Shown piece after piece: positions 45,286 to 56,107 of a stretch of 64,000 nucleotides of DNA; the stretch's first letter is position 1; each line of letters starts with the position of its first letter. The DNA lies in contig CM075651.1 in NCBI GenBank assembly GCA_037953625.1, forward strand, positions 139,590,501-139,654,500, written 5' to 3'. The position numbers were made by a program, and so were the translations under genes. The DNA comes from Crotalaria pallida (Eukaryota; Streptophyta; Magnoliopsida; Fabales; Fabaceae). Below the pieces are notes generated by a model, which was given only the letters and a program-made list of their open reading frames with translations, did not search any database and had not been told where the DNA came from.

Positions 45286-45691
45286 TGGGAAGCGTGCGAT
45301 TGAGGACAAAGCATGCTGAAAAGATCCGTGTTGGTATGTGGGGACAGTCGCAATTCATTTGCCTGTCGGGGACGTTACAAATGGTATTATAGCGGCTCCT
45401 CCCCCAGTACGGTGTGGTTCGACGAGGACGAACCAAGCGGAAGCTAGTGGGCATGTAAGAGGACGGGGAGTGATCGTCGGTGCAAGAGGCACGGACAAGG
45501 AGCGACTCCTGACAGGTTTCTAAGGGATGGGTACATGAATGAACCAACACACCGGAATGAGAGGGTGATCCTGAGACTGTGTAGGTATGATCTTGAGACT
45601 GTGTAGGTATGGGACTACATAGTACAGGAAGGCATAAATGAATTGATTGGTACTACCCATATCAACAAGATGCATCTTCTTTTCGGTAGCT

Positions 45692-45764
45692 CATCACTTA
45701 AGAACTCCATGGTTAAGCGTGCTTGACTTGGAGTAATTCTGGGATGGGTGACCTCCTGGGAAGT
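45692..45764 (+). other. 5S rRNA-like segment, right Cassandra LTR
   Basis: Shows 'ttaagcgtgcttgacttgg', 'gggatgggtgacctcctggg' and 'aagt', close to the A box, intermediate element and C box of 5S rRNA. It is better preserved than the left copy. Confidence 0.78.
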
Positions 45765-46056
45765 TTCTCAGGAAGCGTGTGAGTGTAGACAAAGCATGCT
45801 AAAAAGACCCGTGTTGGTATGTGGGGACACTCGCAATCCATTTGTCTGTCGGGGACGTTACACATTCATTCCTAAAATATCTCAATAAAGTCGTTGTATC
45901 ATTTAATTTTTGTTTCATTTCCAATACATATTTCCTAAAGTAGTCTATTTTTTTTTATCATTTCATGAAAATTAAATGCACTAAACTAACTTTTTTAATA
46001 ATTGTGAAATTAGTTTTTTTTTCTTATAATTGAGACCAGAGGGAGTAATTAGTGGA

Positions 46057-46760
46057 GTAGCACAGCCCCACAAAGATGGGAGCCTCTTTAATGGGGAGAG
46101 CTGAGTTTTCTTTTGTAATGGTCCTTTTTCTAGTTGGATTTTAACTCTAGTTTCATACTAGTTTTCTACTTGGTGGAGGTAGCACAACCCCACAAAGATT
46201 GGAGCCTATTTAATGGGAGAGCAGAGTTCCCCACAAAGATGGGAGCCTCTTTAATGGGGAGAGCGGAGTTTTCTTTTGTAATGGTCATTTTTCTAATTGG
46301 ATTTTAACTCTAGTTTCATACTAGTTTTCTACTTGGTGGAGGTAGCACAACCCCATAAAGATGGGAGCCTCTTTAATGGGGAGAGCGGAGTTTTCTTTTG
46401 TAATGGTCCTTTTTCTAGTTGGATTTTAACTCTAGTTTCATACTAGCTTTCTACCTGGTGGGGGTAGCAAAACAAAAAGTTATTAGTTGGTCCTGAACCA
46501 CCATGTCATTTGTGGTTCAGGCCAATCATGGTTTGTCAAATAAAAAAATAAAATAAAAACATAAAAAAAAATAAAGTGGGTGGATAATTATTTATATTAT
46601 GTGTAAGATAATAATTGACATGGCCATGAATAATGTGATGGTTCAGGACTAACTATTAATTTCTCCTAGCACAGCCCCACAAAGATGACAGTCTCTTTGA
46701 TCGAGAGAGCTAAGTTTTCTTTTGTAATGGTCCTTTTATTAGTTGGATTTTAATAATGTA
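46057..46760 (+). repeat. 122-bp tandem repeat array
   Basis: Units start at 46057, 46179 (truncated near 46228), about 46219-46229, 46342 and 46464. The last is interrupted by a MITE at about 46470-46663 and resumes at 'agcacagccccacaaagat'. Typical text is 'gtagcacagccccacaaaga' to 'tttctacttggtgga'. Single copies also occur near 2467, 12030, 38050 and 51155, so the array is a local expansion of a dispersed unit. Confidence 0.75.
46470..46663. mobile_element. MITE inside the tandem array
   Basis: Inverted ends 'ttattagttggtcctgaacc' and the opposite-strand 'ttaatagttagtcctgaacc' bound a short AT-rich core. The flanking 'agca' repeat suggests a small target duplication. Confidence 0.6.
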
Positions 46761-48203
46761 CCTGGATGGTTAATACACGACTCATGAAAATCTGTCCGCG
46801 AAATTGGGATTACAACCTAGCATTTCATTTTAAACCTTCATCGTCATCTCTCCTCTCTCCCTTATCTAGAAAAAAACCTTTCTGAGTTGCTGCTCCTCAG
46901 TCATTTTTCAAAAAAGGAAAAACTTTCTTCCACCACCTCTCTACCCAAATCGTGTGACAAACCCCACCACCTCAGGTGGACATCATTAATATTTACATTT
47001 CCAATGTCATTAATAATAATAATTAACTTTCTTAAAGAGTATGACTGTCAGTCAAAAGAACTTATATATAGGACCAGAGGAAGTAAGTTTGATCTTTCAC
47101 TCTTACGTGGGTGAATAAAAATATTCTTATAAATTGAGGTCTTTATTAGTTTATCTGGTTTTATATATAAGACCTTTTTAGGGAAAAAATTTGTCCTATT
47201 TGTAAGATGATGTTCCAATTTTCAATAATATTTAATTACTTCTTTTCAAAATATCTCAATTAAGTCAACATTTTCTAGAATCTCAATAATAATTATAATT
47301 ATAAGAACAATTTTGAATTTTTTTTAAATGTTTACATTTAATTTTCAATGTTACAACATAACATTAACCCATTTTCTTAATCAAAGCAATTTTCCTCGGA
47401 AAAATCTTACATAAAAGACCACGAGAAGTAGTTAATAGTTGAAGACTTGAAGTATAATTATTTTGTCAAAAATAAATTAACAATAGTGAAAAACAATTAA
47501 CTTCCTTGTATAGAAATCACGAAATAGCTTCCTCATACTGTCATTATATAACTATCGTTACAGAATAAATTAACTACTACATTGAAAAACAATTAGCTTC
47601 CTAGCTTTTATTTAAGACCTTTCTTTATAGAAAACAAAATAAATAAATAAATAAATCTAAACCGTGAAAACAATACGTAAAACCCTTAAACTAATTAATT
47701 TAGTGTATATATATATATATATTCTTAAAAAAATAAAATAGAAAAAATCATACAAAAATTGTTACAATAAAAGAAAAATACACGATAAAAAAAAGTGGGT
47801 TTATCCCAAACCAACTTCTATATCCGAAAAAAAAATAAAAAAAAGAATACTGAATCCAAAAAAGAAAGAGCATATAATTTTTTTTATAGACAAAAAACTT
47901 AAGGAAGGAAAATATATCGTAAACGAAAAATTCCTTAGAACAAAAATGAAATTGTTATAGAACTAAATATCATTTATTTTATGAAGAAAAAATATATTAC
48001 AGAAGTAAAAAAATATAAAAATTATAGAACTAAAAACAAGTATATGAAGAGAGTTAATTAGTATTGTCAATCAAATTGAAAATATAAATATTTGATATAC
48101 TTTTTAAAAACAAAAGGTATAATTATATTTAAAATTTTAAAAAGTGTTAAGTAAAAAAATGTTTATGAAAATAAAATAATTAATGCTATTGAAAATTGAA
48201 AAT
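46761..48203. other. AT-rich intergenic, no gene
   Basis: A short frame at 46887-47114 shows no protein character. Decayed MITE ends lie near 47140-47430. The stretch 47450-48200 is strongly A-rich. Confidence 0.45.
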
Positions 48204-48213
48204 GAAATTTATA

Positions 48214-49936
48214 GACAAAACTATCACTTATATCCTTGACATTGTAAGATAGTTTCATTTTCGTTTTTGAAAGTTCAAAAATTCATCTTTAGCCCTTTAG
48301 ATTATGAAAGACTAAACTGTCACTTTAGTCCCTCACTTAGTAAGAAGCTTTCACTTTAGTCCCTGATTTTTCAATAATTCTCTTTTAGTCCCTCACTTTG
48401 AAAAAAAGTTACTCACGTTAAACTCTGGCAATGTTTTCCGTTTATAGACGTTAACGTGACCGTTAATTTATAATATCGTATTTCATTTTTTCCCTAACTT
48501 AAAACTTTTAATTCACTTTAGTCTCTCACTATATCGTGTTTCGTTTTAGTCCCTAGCTTAAAATTTTTAATTCACTTTAGTCCCTCACTATAATAACAAT
48601 GATGCTTCTTTCGCTTTTCTCTTATACTGTGACTACCATAAAAACATTGACGGTTCTTCTTGCTATTTTGTAAACTAACTTTATAATTTATATAAACATT
48701 GATTTCAAGCTTTGCACCTGAAGGTATCAATAGCTTTAATTCAAAAATATTCTATTGAGTTATGTGTTTAAGAGTCATCACCAAAATATTGTAATCTCCC
48801 CCAATATATATGTTTAGCATGATATTCAAACGCCATACCATATCCTTGTGATAATGTAGATCCACTAGTTATCCTAAAAAATTCCTCCACATGCCTAGAC
48901 AAAGGAGCAGCTCCTGGTAGAAAGATACGAACTTGTCCACCTAGTGCTTGTTTTGTCTATTAATACAAACAATGTTTTAGTTTTGAAACCAAACTATGTG
49001 CAAATTTCACAAGTGTAAAGTGGAATACCTTGTCAAACACAAGCCTATCAAACAAAGGCGTTGCTTTGTATTATGGAAGACTCTTATTCATATATCTTAA
49101 CTTGTTGTCCGTAGGATTCCGGTTAATCCACACATGGATAGATAACTAAAACACCGAAGAGCTTAAAAAAAAATTAAAACACTAAAGAGTTTAGAAGAAA
49201 AACATGCTAGTTATATGCATAATAAAATAATGTACTCTGAAGTGCTCATCCGGAAGAAACTTTGCTATTGATACCTTCAGATGTAGAGCTTGGAGTCAGT
49301 GCTTATATATATAAACTAGAAAGTTAGTTTACGGAATAGCAAGAAAAACATACAATGTTTTTATGGTAGTCACACAACAAGAGAAAAGCGAAAGAAACAT
49401 CATTGTTATTATAGTGAGGGACCAAAGTGAATTAAAATTTTTAAGTTAGGGACTAAAATGAAACACTATATAGCGAGGGACTAAAGTGAATTAAAAATTT
49501 TAAGTTAGAGACTAAAATGTAATACAATACTATAAATTAACGGACATGTTAAAATCTATAAACGGAAAACATTGATAGGGACTAACTTGTTGAAAAATCA
49601 GGGACTAAAGTGAAAGCTGCTTACAAAGTGAGAGACTAAAGTAACAGTTTAGTCGATTATGAAATGTTACTCATGTTAGTTCATAGGAAGTGACGCCATT
49701 TGGTTTCTCGTTCAGTTTAATTCCTAACTTATAAACATTTAATTCAATTCGATCGTTAAGATTACTAGATTATATTTATTTCGGTTACATCTTTGAGATA
49801 ACTACTTACAACGACCCACATGGGACTAAAATGAGTAATGTTTTACAATTTCAGAGACTAAAGAAAAAATTTTGAAATCTCAAAAACGAAAGTAAAACTA
49901 CCTTACAATATCAAGAACCAATGTAACAATTTTGTC
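48214..49936. mobile_element. Pack-MULE with long terminal inverted repeats
   Basis: An exact 10-bp target duplication gaaatttata lies at 48204-48213 and 49937-49946. The ends begin 'gacaaaac' and, inverted, 'gacaaaat'. The inverted repeats extend roughly 450-500 bp on each side and are made of 'agtccctcactttg'-type phrases. The 10-bp duplication and long repeats identify a Mutator-like element. No transposase is present. The interior (about 48740-49260) holds a fragment of a host gene on the minus strand. Confidence 0.88.
48837..49085 (-). pseudogene. Captured long-chain acyl-CoA synthetase fragment
   Basis: Minus strand: an exon-like piece ending 'KATPLFDRLVFDK' at 49029, a 72-bp intron (48957-49028, GT...AATAG), then 'TKQALGGQVRIFLPGAAPLS' and 'RHVEEFFRITSG...QGYG' ending at 48837. 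This is the LACS/AMP-binding segment that normally reads 'LGG.VR...SGAAPL..HVE.FLR...QGYG', and both splice sites fall at phase 0. The upstream exon has a stop, and after QGYG the sequence leaves the family at what would be an exon end. A genomic (unspliced) gene piece was therefore acquired by the MULE. It is nonfunctional as an enzyme. Confidence 0.8.
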
Positions 49937-49946
49937 GAAATTTATA

Positions 49947-51253
49947 TTAAAAAAATTTTCTTTAGTACAGGAGAAGAACACGTTATGGTGGGAAAAAATA
50001 TCCCATGAATCACAAAATGGACCTGTACCCCAAGTTGAAACTCAAACTCATAGAAGAGTTAATGACTCTTAGAAGAGGATTTATTTGCAAATAGATAAAA
50101 TATAAGATTAAAAGAATAAAAGAATAAAATAAGGAATTTACCTTTTTTTATTGGTACTATTCACGTTTCTCATCATAACTTAAAACTCAAACTCCGCATG
50201 ATAGAATCACCCCACAAAAATAACGCACCCAAATTCATAAAGTGAAGTAGCACCACAAACATGGGTATCCGTTTCATTGTGGGGAGGTTCTACGATGGTC
50301 CATTTGAGTTTTTCAAACTCATGGTCCATGTATTTTTTTTCCTTTTTATTATTTTTATCCTTTATCTGTTTTTATTTATTTGTCCAATTTTAAACAAAAT
50401 ATATCCATTAAGAATGTAATTATTGTTTAGATTTTAAATATATTAATTATGTTTTTTCCACTGTACCTTTTCTCTTTCTATAATCGTTATTTTTCTCTAC
50501 TGATCTACTCAGTAAGCTAAGGGTAAACATGAAAAAAAAACATTTATTATACTCTTGAAATCCTAAAAAAACAGATAAAAAAAATTTGTTAAAAATGACA
50601 GATAATAAAAAATGGAGGAAGTATTTTTTTATAAACTTTTTTATTTGTTTTATCTGAAATATTAATTATTTTTTATTCTACACCACTACACTACTGCAAA
50701 ATTTCACGATTAATATTGCAGATAAAACGAATAAAAAAATAATTAATATTGCATATAAAGCAAATAAAAAGTACTCTCTTCATTTCTTATTATCTATCCT
50801 TTTTTGGACAAATTTTTTATTCATTTTTATATGTCGTTTTGAGAATTTCAATAGTATAATAGATGTTGTTTTTCATGTTTATCCCTATTCAATAGATGTT
50901 AGTTTACGTAAGCAGTGGAAAAAAAATTAATGATTACAGAAACAAAAAGAATATGATAGGAAAAAACATAATTAATATATAAAAAATCTAATTAATAATT
51001 ACATTTCTTAATGAATATGTTTTGTTTAAAATAAGAGAAATAAATATAAATAGATGAAGCATTAAATAAAAAGAAAAAAGTAAATGGACCATCAGTTTGA
51101 AAAACTCATATGGAACATTATAGAACCTCCCTTCATTGTGTCCTACTGGGTGGGGGTAGCACAGCCCCACAAACATAATGCAAATTTATAAAGTGACGTA
51201 GCACCACAAATATGGGTATCCAAAATCATGGTTTCCCTTAGCTCCGCATTTAA
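49947..51253. other. AT-rich intergenic with a MITE
   Basis: A MITE-like stretch around 50330-50640 shares 'ggtaaacatgaaaaa' with the element ending at 30743. A nearby inverted relative lies at about 50770-51115. Part of 51145-51240 matches 2448-2565 upstream of UGT1. No gene is present. Confidence 0.45.
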
Positions 51254-51698
51254 GCGCTTGTTTGGTATAACTGATAAAATAATATTATAATTATTTTTTT
51301 GTGATTATATATAATATAGTAAGATTATACTCTGTTAAAAATATAATACGTTTATGTTTGAGTATTTTCGTAGAAAAAATGAATTAAAGCTGATCTATTT
51401 TTTTTGAATAATGTAAAAAAAATATTTTTTACTGAGCAAATTACCAAAAAGCATGTAAAGCGATAATAGCAGGGTAAGTAATGTGTTGGAATAATAGGGA
51501 TATAATAGGAAAATTGCATGCATGTTCTAAAAATATAATTTTACAAAATACAATATCCAAGGAGCTTTTAGATTTTGATTTTTTTCAAGAATATAATCTA
51601 AGATTATAATCTGCGTTGACAAACATACACGTTAGATTGTGATTATTTTTGAAAAAAAAAACCAAAACTACAATTTTTAAGTTAAAACAAACATGCCC
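51254..51698 (+). mobile_element. Nonautonomous DNA element (MITE family A, copy 2)
   Basis: Ends 'gcgcttgtttggtat' and inverse 'gggcatgtttgtt'. The body is AT-rich with 'agattataatctgcg'. It is the same family as 191-597 but in the opposite orientation. Confidence 0.6.
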
Positions 51699-51969
51699 GT
51701 ACTCAAATATTATATATTCCCTTGGATATTAAATATAAATAAATAAAAACATTTTATTAGTGGTCTCAAATATAAGTAAAATTTAACTAATTTTCTATTC
51801 TTAATACAAGCATTCATAAAATATCTTTCAATAAAGTGACTGCATCATTTAATTGTTGTTTAATTCCCAATACATGTTTCCTAAAGTAGTCTTTTTTTAT
51901 GAATTCGAGAAAATTAAATGCACTTAAGTAACTCCCTTAATAAATGTGAAGTTAATTTTTTTATTATTA

Positions 51970-52319
51970 TTCCTCCGTTTCATAATATTTATCCTTTTAG
52001 CCTTTTTTTCTTGTTTCATACCTTTTGTCCTTTTACAATTCCAATACATAAACATATTTTTCTTTCCAATTTTAACCTTTCATCAAATCATTTTATTCAC
52101 TCCTCATTAATTATACTTTTATCATCTCTCTCATCTCTAAACCACTATACATTAATTAATGGACACACTTACTAATAAAAATTAAATACTACTAAAATTT
52201 TCAATAAGGATTAAATAAGGGCATTTTGGACAAACTATACATAATACTTACAATAATTAATACTTTCTTAATCTATGTGCCCAAGTCCAAAAGAACAAAT
52301 ATTATGAAACGGAGGGAGT
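51970..52319. mobile_element. MITE with CTCCGTTTCATAATATT ends
   Basis: The left end 'tcctccgtttcataatattt' is mirrored by the right end 'aaatattatgaaacggaggg'. It is 350 bp long, AT-rich and noncoding. Confidence 0.7.
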
Positions 52320-52557
52320 ATTTGAGACTGAAAAAATATTTGATTACTAATACTCCCTCCATCCTATAAGTTAAGTTTTTTAGACCATTACACATAGATT
52401 AAAAAATGAGTAAATAATAATAAAAAATTTGATATATTTTAACTAAATCCCCTTTAATAATACTTCCATTTAAGAATTGGTATATTTGCACATAGTACTA
52501 ATAACCGAATCTTTGCGCCATTTACATTGTAGAACATAATGAAGTATGTAAAGAAAG

Positions 52558-52708
52558 TAAAAATAGATGGTCATGCAAAAGTTTTTACATCTCAGTATAT
52601 CATTTATCATTCATGTATTTATAGTTGTTAATTTTTAGATATGAATTATGGACTGATATGTAAAATACTTTACACTGTCAATGCACGCCTATTAATCTAG
52701 TAAGTAAA
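52558..52708. mobile_element. Small MITE, family D
   Basis: Absent from the matching place upstream of UGT1 (near 3500). Relatives with 'tttacactg' ends and 'catttatcattcat' cores occur at about 53540-53715, 58370-58505 and 63185-63322. Confidence 0.5.
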
Positions 52709-53065
52709 TTGCATAATGATGAAGTTATTAATAATCTAATCGAATTTATATAAGTTAATTTATATTTTCAATTAAGTCTAATATTATATTATATTGTATT
52801 TTTTTGTTTCAAACGAGTTCTTTAGATTATTTTAGTTTTTTTTATCCAATTGATTATATAAGTTTTTTTTTTTCATTTTATACCTTAAATATTATTTTTT
52901 GTAATGGTAGATTTTAAAAAATGATCTTCATATCATCCAAGTTATAAAGGATAATGGACTTTCTAGTATACTTGTTTTCAATCATATGTTTACCACCGTG
53001 ATTGAGATCCCTATAATAAAAATAGTGATTCACAAAATAATGGATAAATATAAATCAAATGTTAA

Positions 53066-53272
53066 AAACATCATCATCGTGAAGCAAACTCTTGTGCGGA
53101 CTTTTTAGCTAACTTCAGCTTGAACAAAAACTTAAATCGCTGTATTCTTGAAGAGCCTGTTAATGGATTAATAAGGTCCCTGCTATTCCATGATTACGCT
53201 AGGACAGCCTATCTAGAGACATTAGTTTGATGTAATTTTCTTTTTTTCGGTTGTCCCCTTTGTTTACCCAAA
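53066..53272 (+). mobile_element. 5'-truncated LINE with RNase H end
   Basis: Encodes 'HREANSCADFLANFSLN', the terminal motif of LINE RNase H domains, then a stop and a poly(A) run. The repeated 'aaacatcatcatc' on both sides is a plausible target duplication. The matching UGT1 upstream site (near 3850) lacks it. Confidence 0.65.
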
Positions 53273-54047
53273 AAAAAAAAACATCATCATCATTATAGGT
53301 AATAAAATTATTCCGTACATGACTGATTATAACATGCTTTATGACTATATGTCTTAATATCAATATTGAACAACCCTAAAAAGAAAATTAAATGAAATAA
53401 ATTGAAAATTAAAGAAAAACTTTTTTTTTGAGGAGTCAAGTTTAATAGCAATAAGATAAGTAATAAAAATAAAAATTATACACATGAAACAATATGAGTT
53501 TTCGAGTAAAAAAAAGAGATTTTATTTATGAGATTAATGAGTATATAATGACGGTGTAAAATTTTTTGTACCATCAATTTATCATTCATCATTCATTTAT
53601 ATTACTTTTATTTAAAAGTCAACAATTATAAACATATAAATGGATGAATGTGGATGATGTCTTGATGATGTAAAAAAACTTTACACTGTGCAACATCTAT
53701 TTTCGCTTTACTTATATATGTGTGTGTGAGATAGAGGGTGAAATGATAACTTTTTCTTTGTTTTAGTTTAATCTAACAAAAAAGTTTAGTTGAAATTTCA
53801 CATATACTATTATATTAATAATTTTATGCTAATATAATTTGCAAGTATATCACTTTATTAAACTTAATTTTTTTTTCTTTAGTTTGATTAATATTTTTCT
53901 CTCATTTTAATTAATCACATTTGATGATACTATTGTGTAATGCATTTTACCTTTTTATACATAGAGATAAAAGTTTATATGTATTTGAATATAGTATATT
54001 CAATCTTTCAAATTATATTTAATGATTGGGTGGAATGGAAAATACAA

Positions 54048-54054
<7 letters not shown>

Positions 54055-54106
<52 letters not shown>
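54055..54106. repeat. (TA)n microsatellite upstream of UGT2
   Basis: About 25 TA units, followed by gata units. It lies at the place corresponding to the GATA tract of UGT1. Confidence 0.85.
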
Positions 54107-54108
<2 letters not shown>

Positions 54109-54194
54109 TATAGATATAGATGATGGATGGATAGATGTATAGATTGTGGCTTAAACAACGTCCAAATTATCTTAGCTTAAACTAAGTAACCACC

Positions 54195-55568
54195 ATGATA
54201 GAGCAAGAACCTAAGAAGCTTCATGTTGCTGTGTTTCCATGGCTAGCCTATGGTCACATACTTCCATTTTTTGAGCTTGCAAAACAAATAGCACAAAAGG
54301 GTCACAAAGTTTCCTTCATTTCCACACCTAGAAACATTCATCGTCTCTCTAAGCTACCACCAAACTTGCAACCATTTGTGGAATTGATAGAACTCTCACT
54401 TCCCCGTGTAGATGAACTTCCTGAAAATGCAGAAGCCACAATGGACATTCCATATCACATTGTTCCGTTCCTCCAGAAGGCTTTTGATGGTCTTGAACAA
54501 CCTTTGACCATGTTTCTCAATAGATCCACTCCTGATTGCATCATTTATGACTTTGGATCTTACTGGTTACCACAAATTTCCTCTAAACTAGGCATCTTAT
54601 CCATCTATTTCAATATTTGTAGTGCATTCGGCACGTCTTTTATTCTTAGCAACGTGTTGGCAAACATAACTGAATTTCCTAACCAAGCACTACTTCAAAA
54701 GTTTGAACACAAAAATATCTCCGCCGTTCACTATGTACCAAATGAATCTGGGGTTTCAGATGTAAGCAGATTCTTAGAACCAATTCTTGGTGCTGATGTT
54801 TTTGCTACCAGAAGTTGCATGGAGATTGAAGGTGAGTCACTGAAATCTATTGAAAATCATCTATGCAAGAAACCAGTAATTCCAGTTGGGTTACTGCCAC
54901 CGTCGCTGCAATTCAATGAGGACAGCAACGATGACAATTGGGACAAAATCCAAAAGTGGTTAGATAAACAAGAAAAAGGGTCAGTAATCTACGTAGCTTT
55001 TGGAGATGAGGTGCCACTAAGTAAAGAACATTTTGATGAGCTAGCTATAGGATTAGAACAATCTGGTTTCCCCTATTTTTGGGTCGTAAATAAGCAAAAT
55101 ATCCCAGCTAACAGTGATTTTGTTGAGTCACAGGATGATGGGATTGAGAACATGTTGAATAAACAAGGAGTGTTGTGGAGGACTTGGGCACCTCAGATGA
55201 GGATATTAGCACATAAGTCCATAGGGGGATTCTTCACTCACGGTGGTTGGCGTTCAGTGATAGAGAGTCTTCAAGTTGGGTGTCCACTCATTATGTTGCC
55301 ATTCCAAAATGAACAAGGGCTAGTTGCTAGGTTTATGGAAGGAAAAAAGGTTGGGATTAAAGTACCAAGAAATGAGGATGATGGAAACTTCACCAGGGAT
55401 TCTGTGTCGAAGTCATTGAGATTAGTGATGTTGGAAGAGGAAGGCAAGGCTTACAGAAGACAGGCAGAGGAAATGAGCAAGATATTTTGTGACACGAAAC
55501 TGCACCAAAAATACGTAGATGACTTCGTTCATTATTTGGAAACCCATAGGCCTGCCATTAAGCATTAG
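54195..55568 (+). CDS. UDP-glycosyltransferase, UGT91-like (copy 2, altered donor site)
   Basis: 457 codons, intronless, collinear with the copy at 5087 and differing at about 30 residues by hand comparison. His21 and Asp119 of the catalytic pair are kept. Three changes fall in or near the nucleotide-sugar pocket. 'AFGS' becomes 'AFGD' (Ser271Asp). The PSPG 'HCGW' becomes 'HGGW' (Cys350Gly). The following Ser becomes Arg (Ser353Arg). Leu347Phe lies beside them. These positions are strongly conserved in plant UGTs, so donor binding could be weakened or its preference changed. The frame remains fully open and the start context (accaccATG) is good. Expression is not known. It is either a diverged paralog or an early pseudogene. 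Confidence 0.88.
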   Translation: MIEQEPKKLHVAVFPWLAYGHILPFFELAKQIAQKGHKVSFISTPRNIHRLSKLPPNLQPFVELIELSLPRVDELPENAEATMDIPYHIVPFLQKAFDGLEQPLTMFLNRSTPDCIIYDFGSYWLPQISSKLGILSIYFNICSAFGTSFILSNVLANITEFPNQALLQKFEHKNISAVHYVPNESGVSDVSRFLEPILGADVFATRSCMEIEGESLKSIENHLCKKPVIPVGLLPPSLQFNEDSNDDNWDKIQKWLDKQEKGSVIYVAFGDEVPLSKEHFDELAIGLEQSGFPYFWVVNKQNIPANSDFVESQDDGIENMLNKQGVLWRTWAPQMRILAHKSIGGFFTHGGWRSVIESLQVGCPLIMLPFQNEQGLVARFMEGKKVGIKVPRNEDDGNFTRDSVSKSLRLVMLEEEGKAYRRQAEEMSKIFCDTKLHQKYVDDFVHYLETHRPAIKH

Positions 55569-56107
55569 CAAATTAAAGTTTTTATATGCCATTTTGTATT
55601 CCTAGCGGTGTAAAATAATCTAAGTGCATGAATGTTCCAATGCACTTTCTTTCTGTATAATAGGCATGGATGGTAGTATGGTACTATCCAAAGTGCATTT
55701 ATATATGTTTCGGTTGTTGTCTGTGTTGTAATATCATGTGTCAAAATTTGTATTTTGGATTTGGTCTTGCTAATTGATGTACCGTTCCAAGAATAAAATA
55801 TGTTTGTTCCATGAGTTGATTGGCTTTTGTGCGGGAATGAAACGTATTTGTATTTCCAGTATAAGGTTCATTCGAACATGCAATCTGAGGATGACTTTCA
55901 AATATCATTTACAAGTAATAAATGACAGGATGCATATTGAGTTAGAAGGAAGAAAGTGTGTGGCAAGAAAGTAAGACCAACCAAAGAACCAAATTTTGAT
56001 TAGTGGGATAGCCTCATCTCATCTCATCCATTAGGCATAGAAATTAGAAGGCATCACACTTCTCTCATCAGTTTCTCTCAGAAAGTAAATAAAATAATAT
56101 ACTAATA
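55569..56107. other. 3' flank of UGT2 and leader of an orphan exon
   Basis: 55569-55860 matches 6461-6730. The remainder, up to the exon at 56108, is not found beside UGT1. It resembles a short promoter and leader (CT-rich 'catctcatctcatcc' near 56010). Confidence 0.5.

Larger units (their letters stand above)
44979..45862 (+). mobile_element. Cassandra TRIM retrotransposon
   Basis: LTRs of about 400 bp (44979-45379 and 45454-45862) begin 'tgtaagag/tgtaagac' and end 'gacgttaca'. The short interior starts with 'aatggtattatagcgg', a decayed initiator-tRNA primer site, and has no coding. Each LTR carries a 5S rRNA-like stretch, the defining trait of Cassandra. The flanks 'caatc' and 'cattc' form a weak 5-bp duplication. 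The right LTR has a 22-bp internal duplication near 45570-45610. The element interrupts a MITE-like repeat whose text resumes at 45863. Confidence 0.85.
51699..54194. other. Upstream region of UGT copy 2
   Basis: Homologous to 2770-5086, with insertions. These are a MITE with 'tcctccgtttcataatattt' ends (51970-52319), two copies of a small 'ttacactg'-type MITE (about 52558-52708 and 53540-53715), and a LINE 3' end (53066-53272). A (TA)n run of about 50 bp (54055-54106) lies about 90 bp before the start codon. No gene is present. Confidence 0.6.

Noticed and set aside
45132..45550. Several overlapping frames and a 5S rRNA-like sequence that could be annotated as rRNA genes
   Set aside because: The 5S-like parts are incomplete, diverged and sit symmetrically in two LTRs ending in primer-site-like DNA, so they belong to a Cassandra TRIM, not to functional rRNA genes.
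46887..47114. 75-codon frame as a small gene
   Set aside because: Composition is like random AT-rich DNA with MITE text in its second half. There are no signals or recognised motif.
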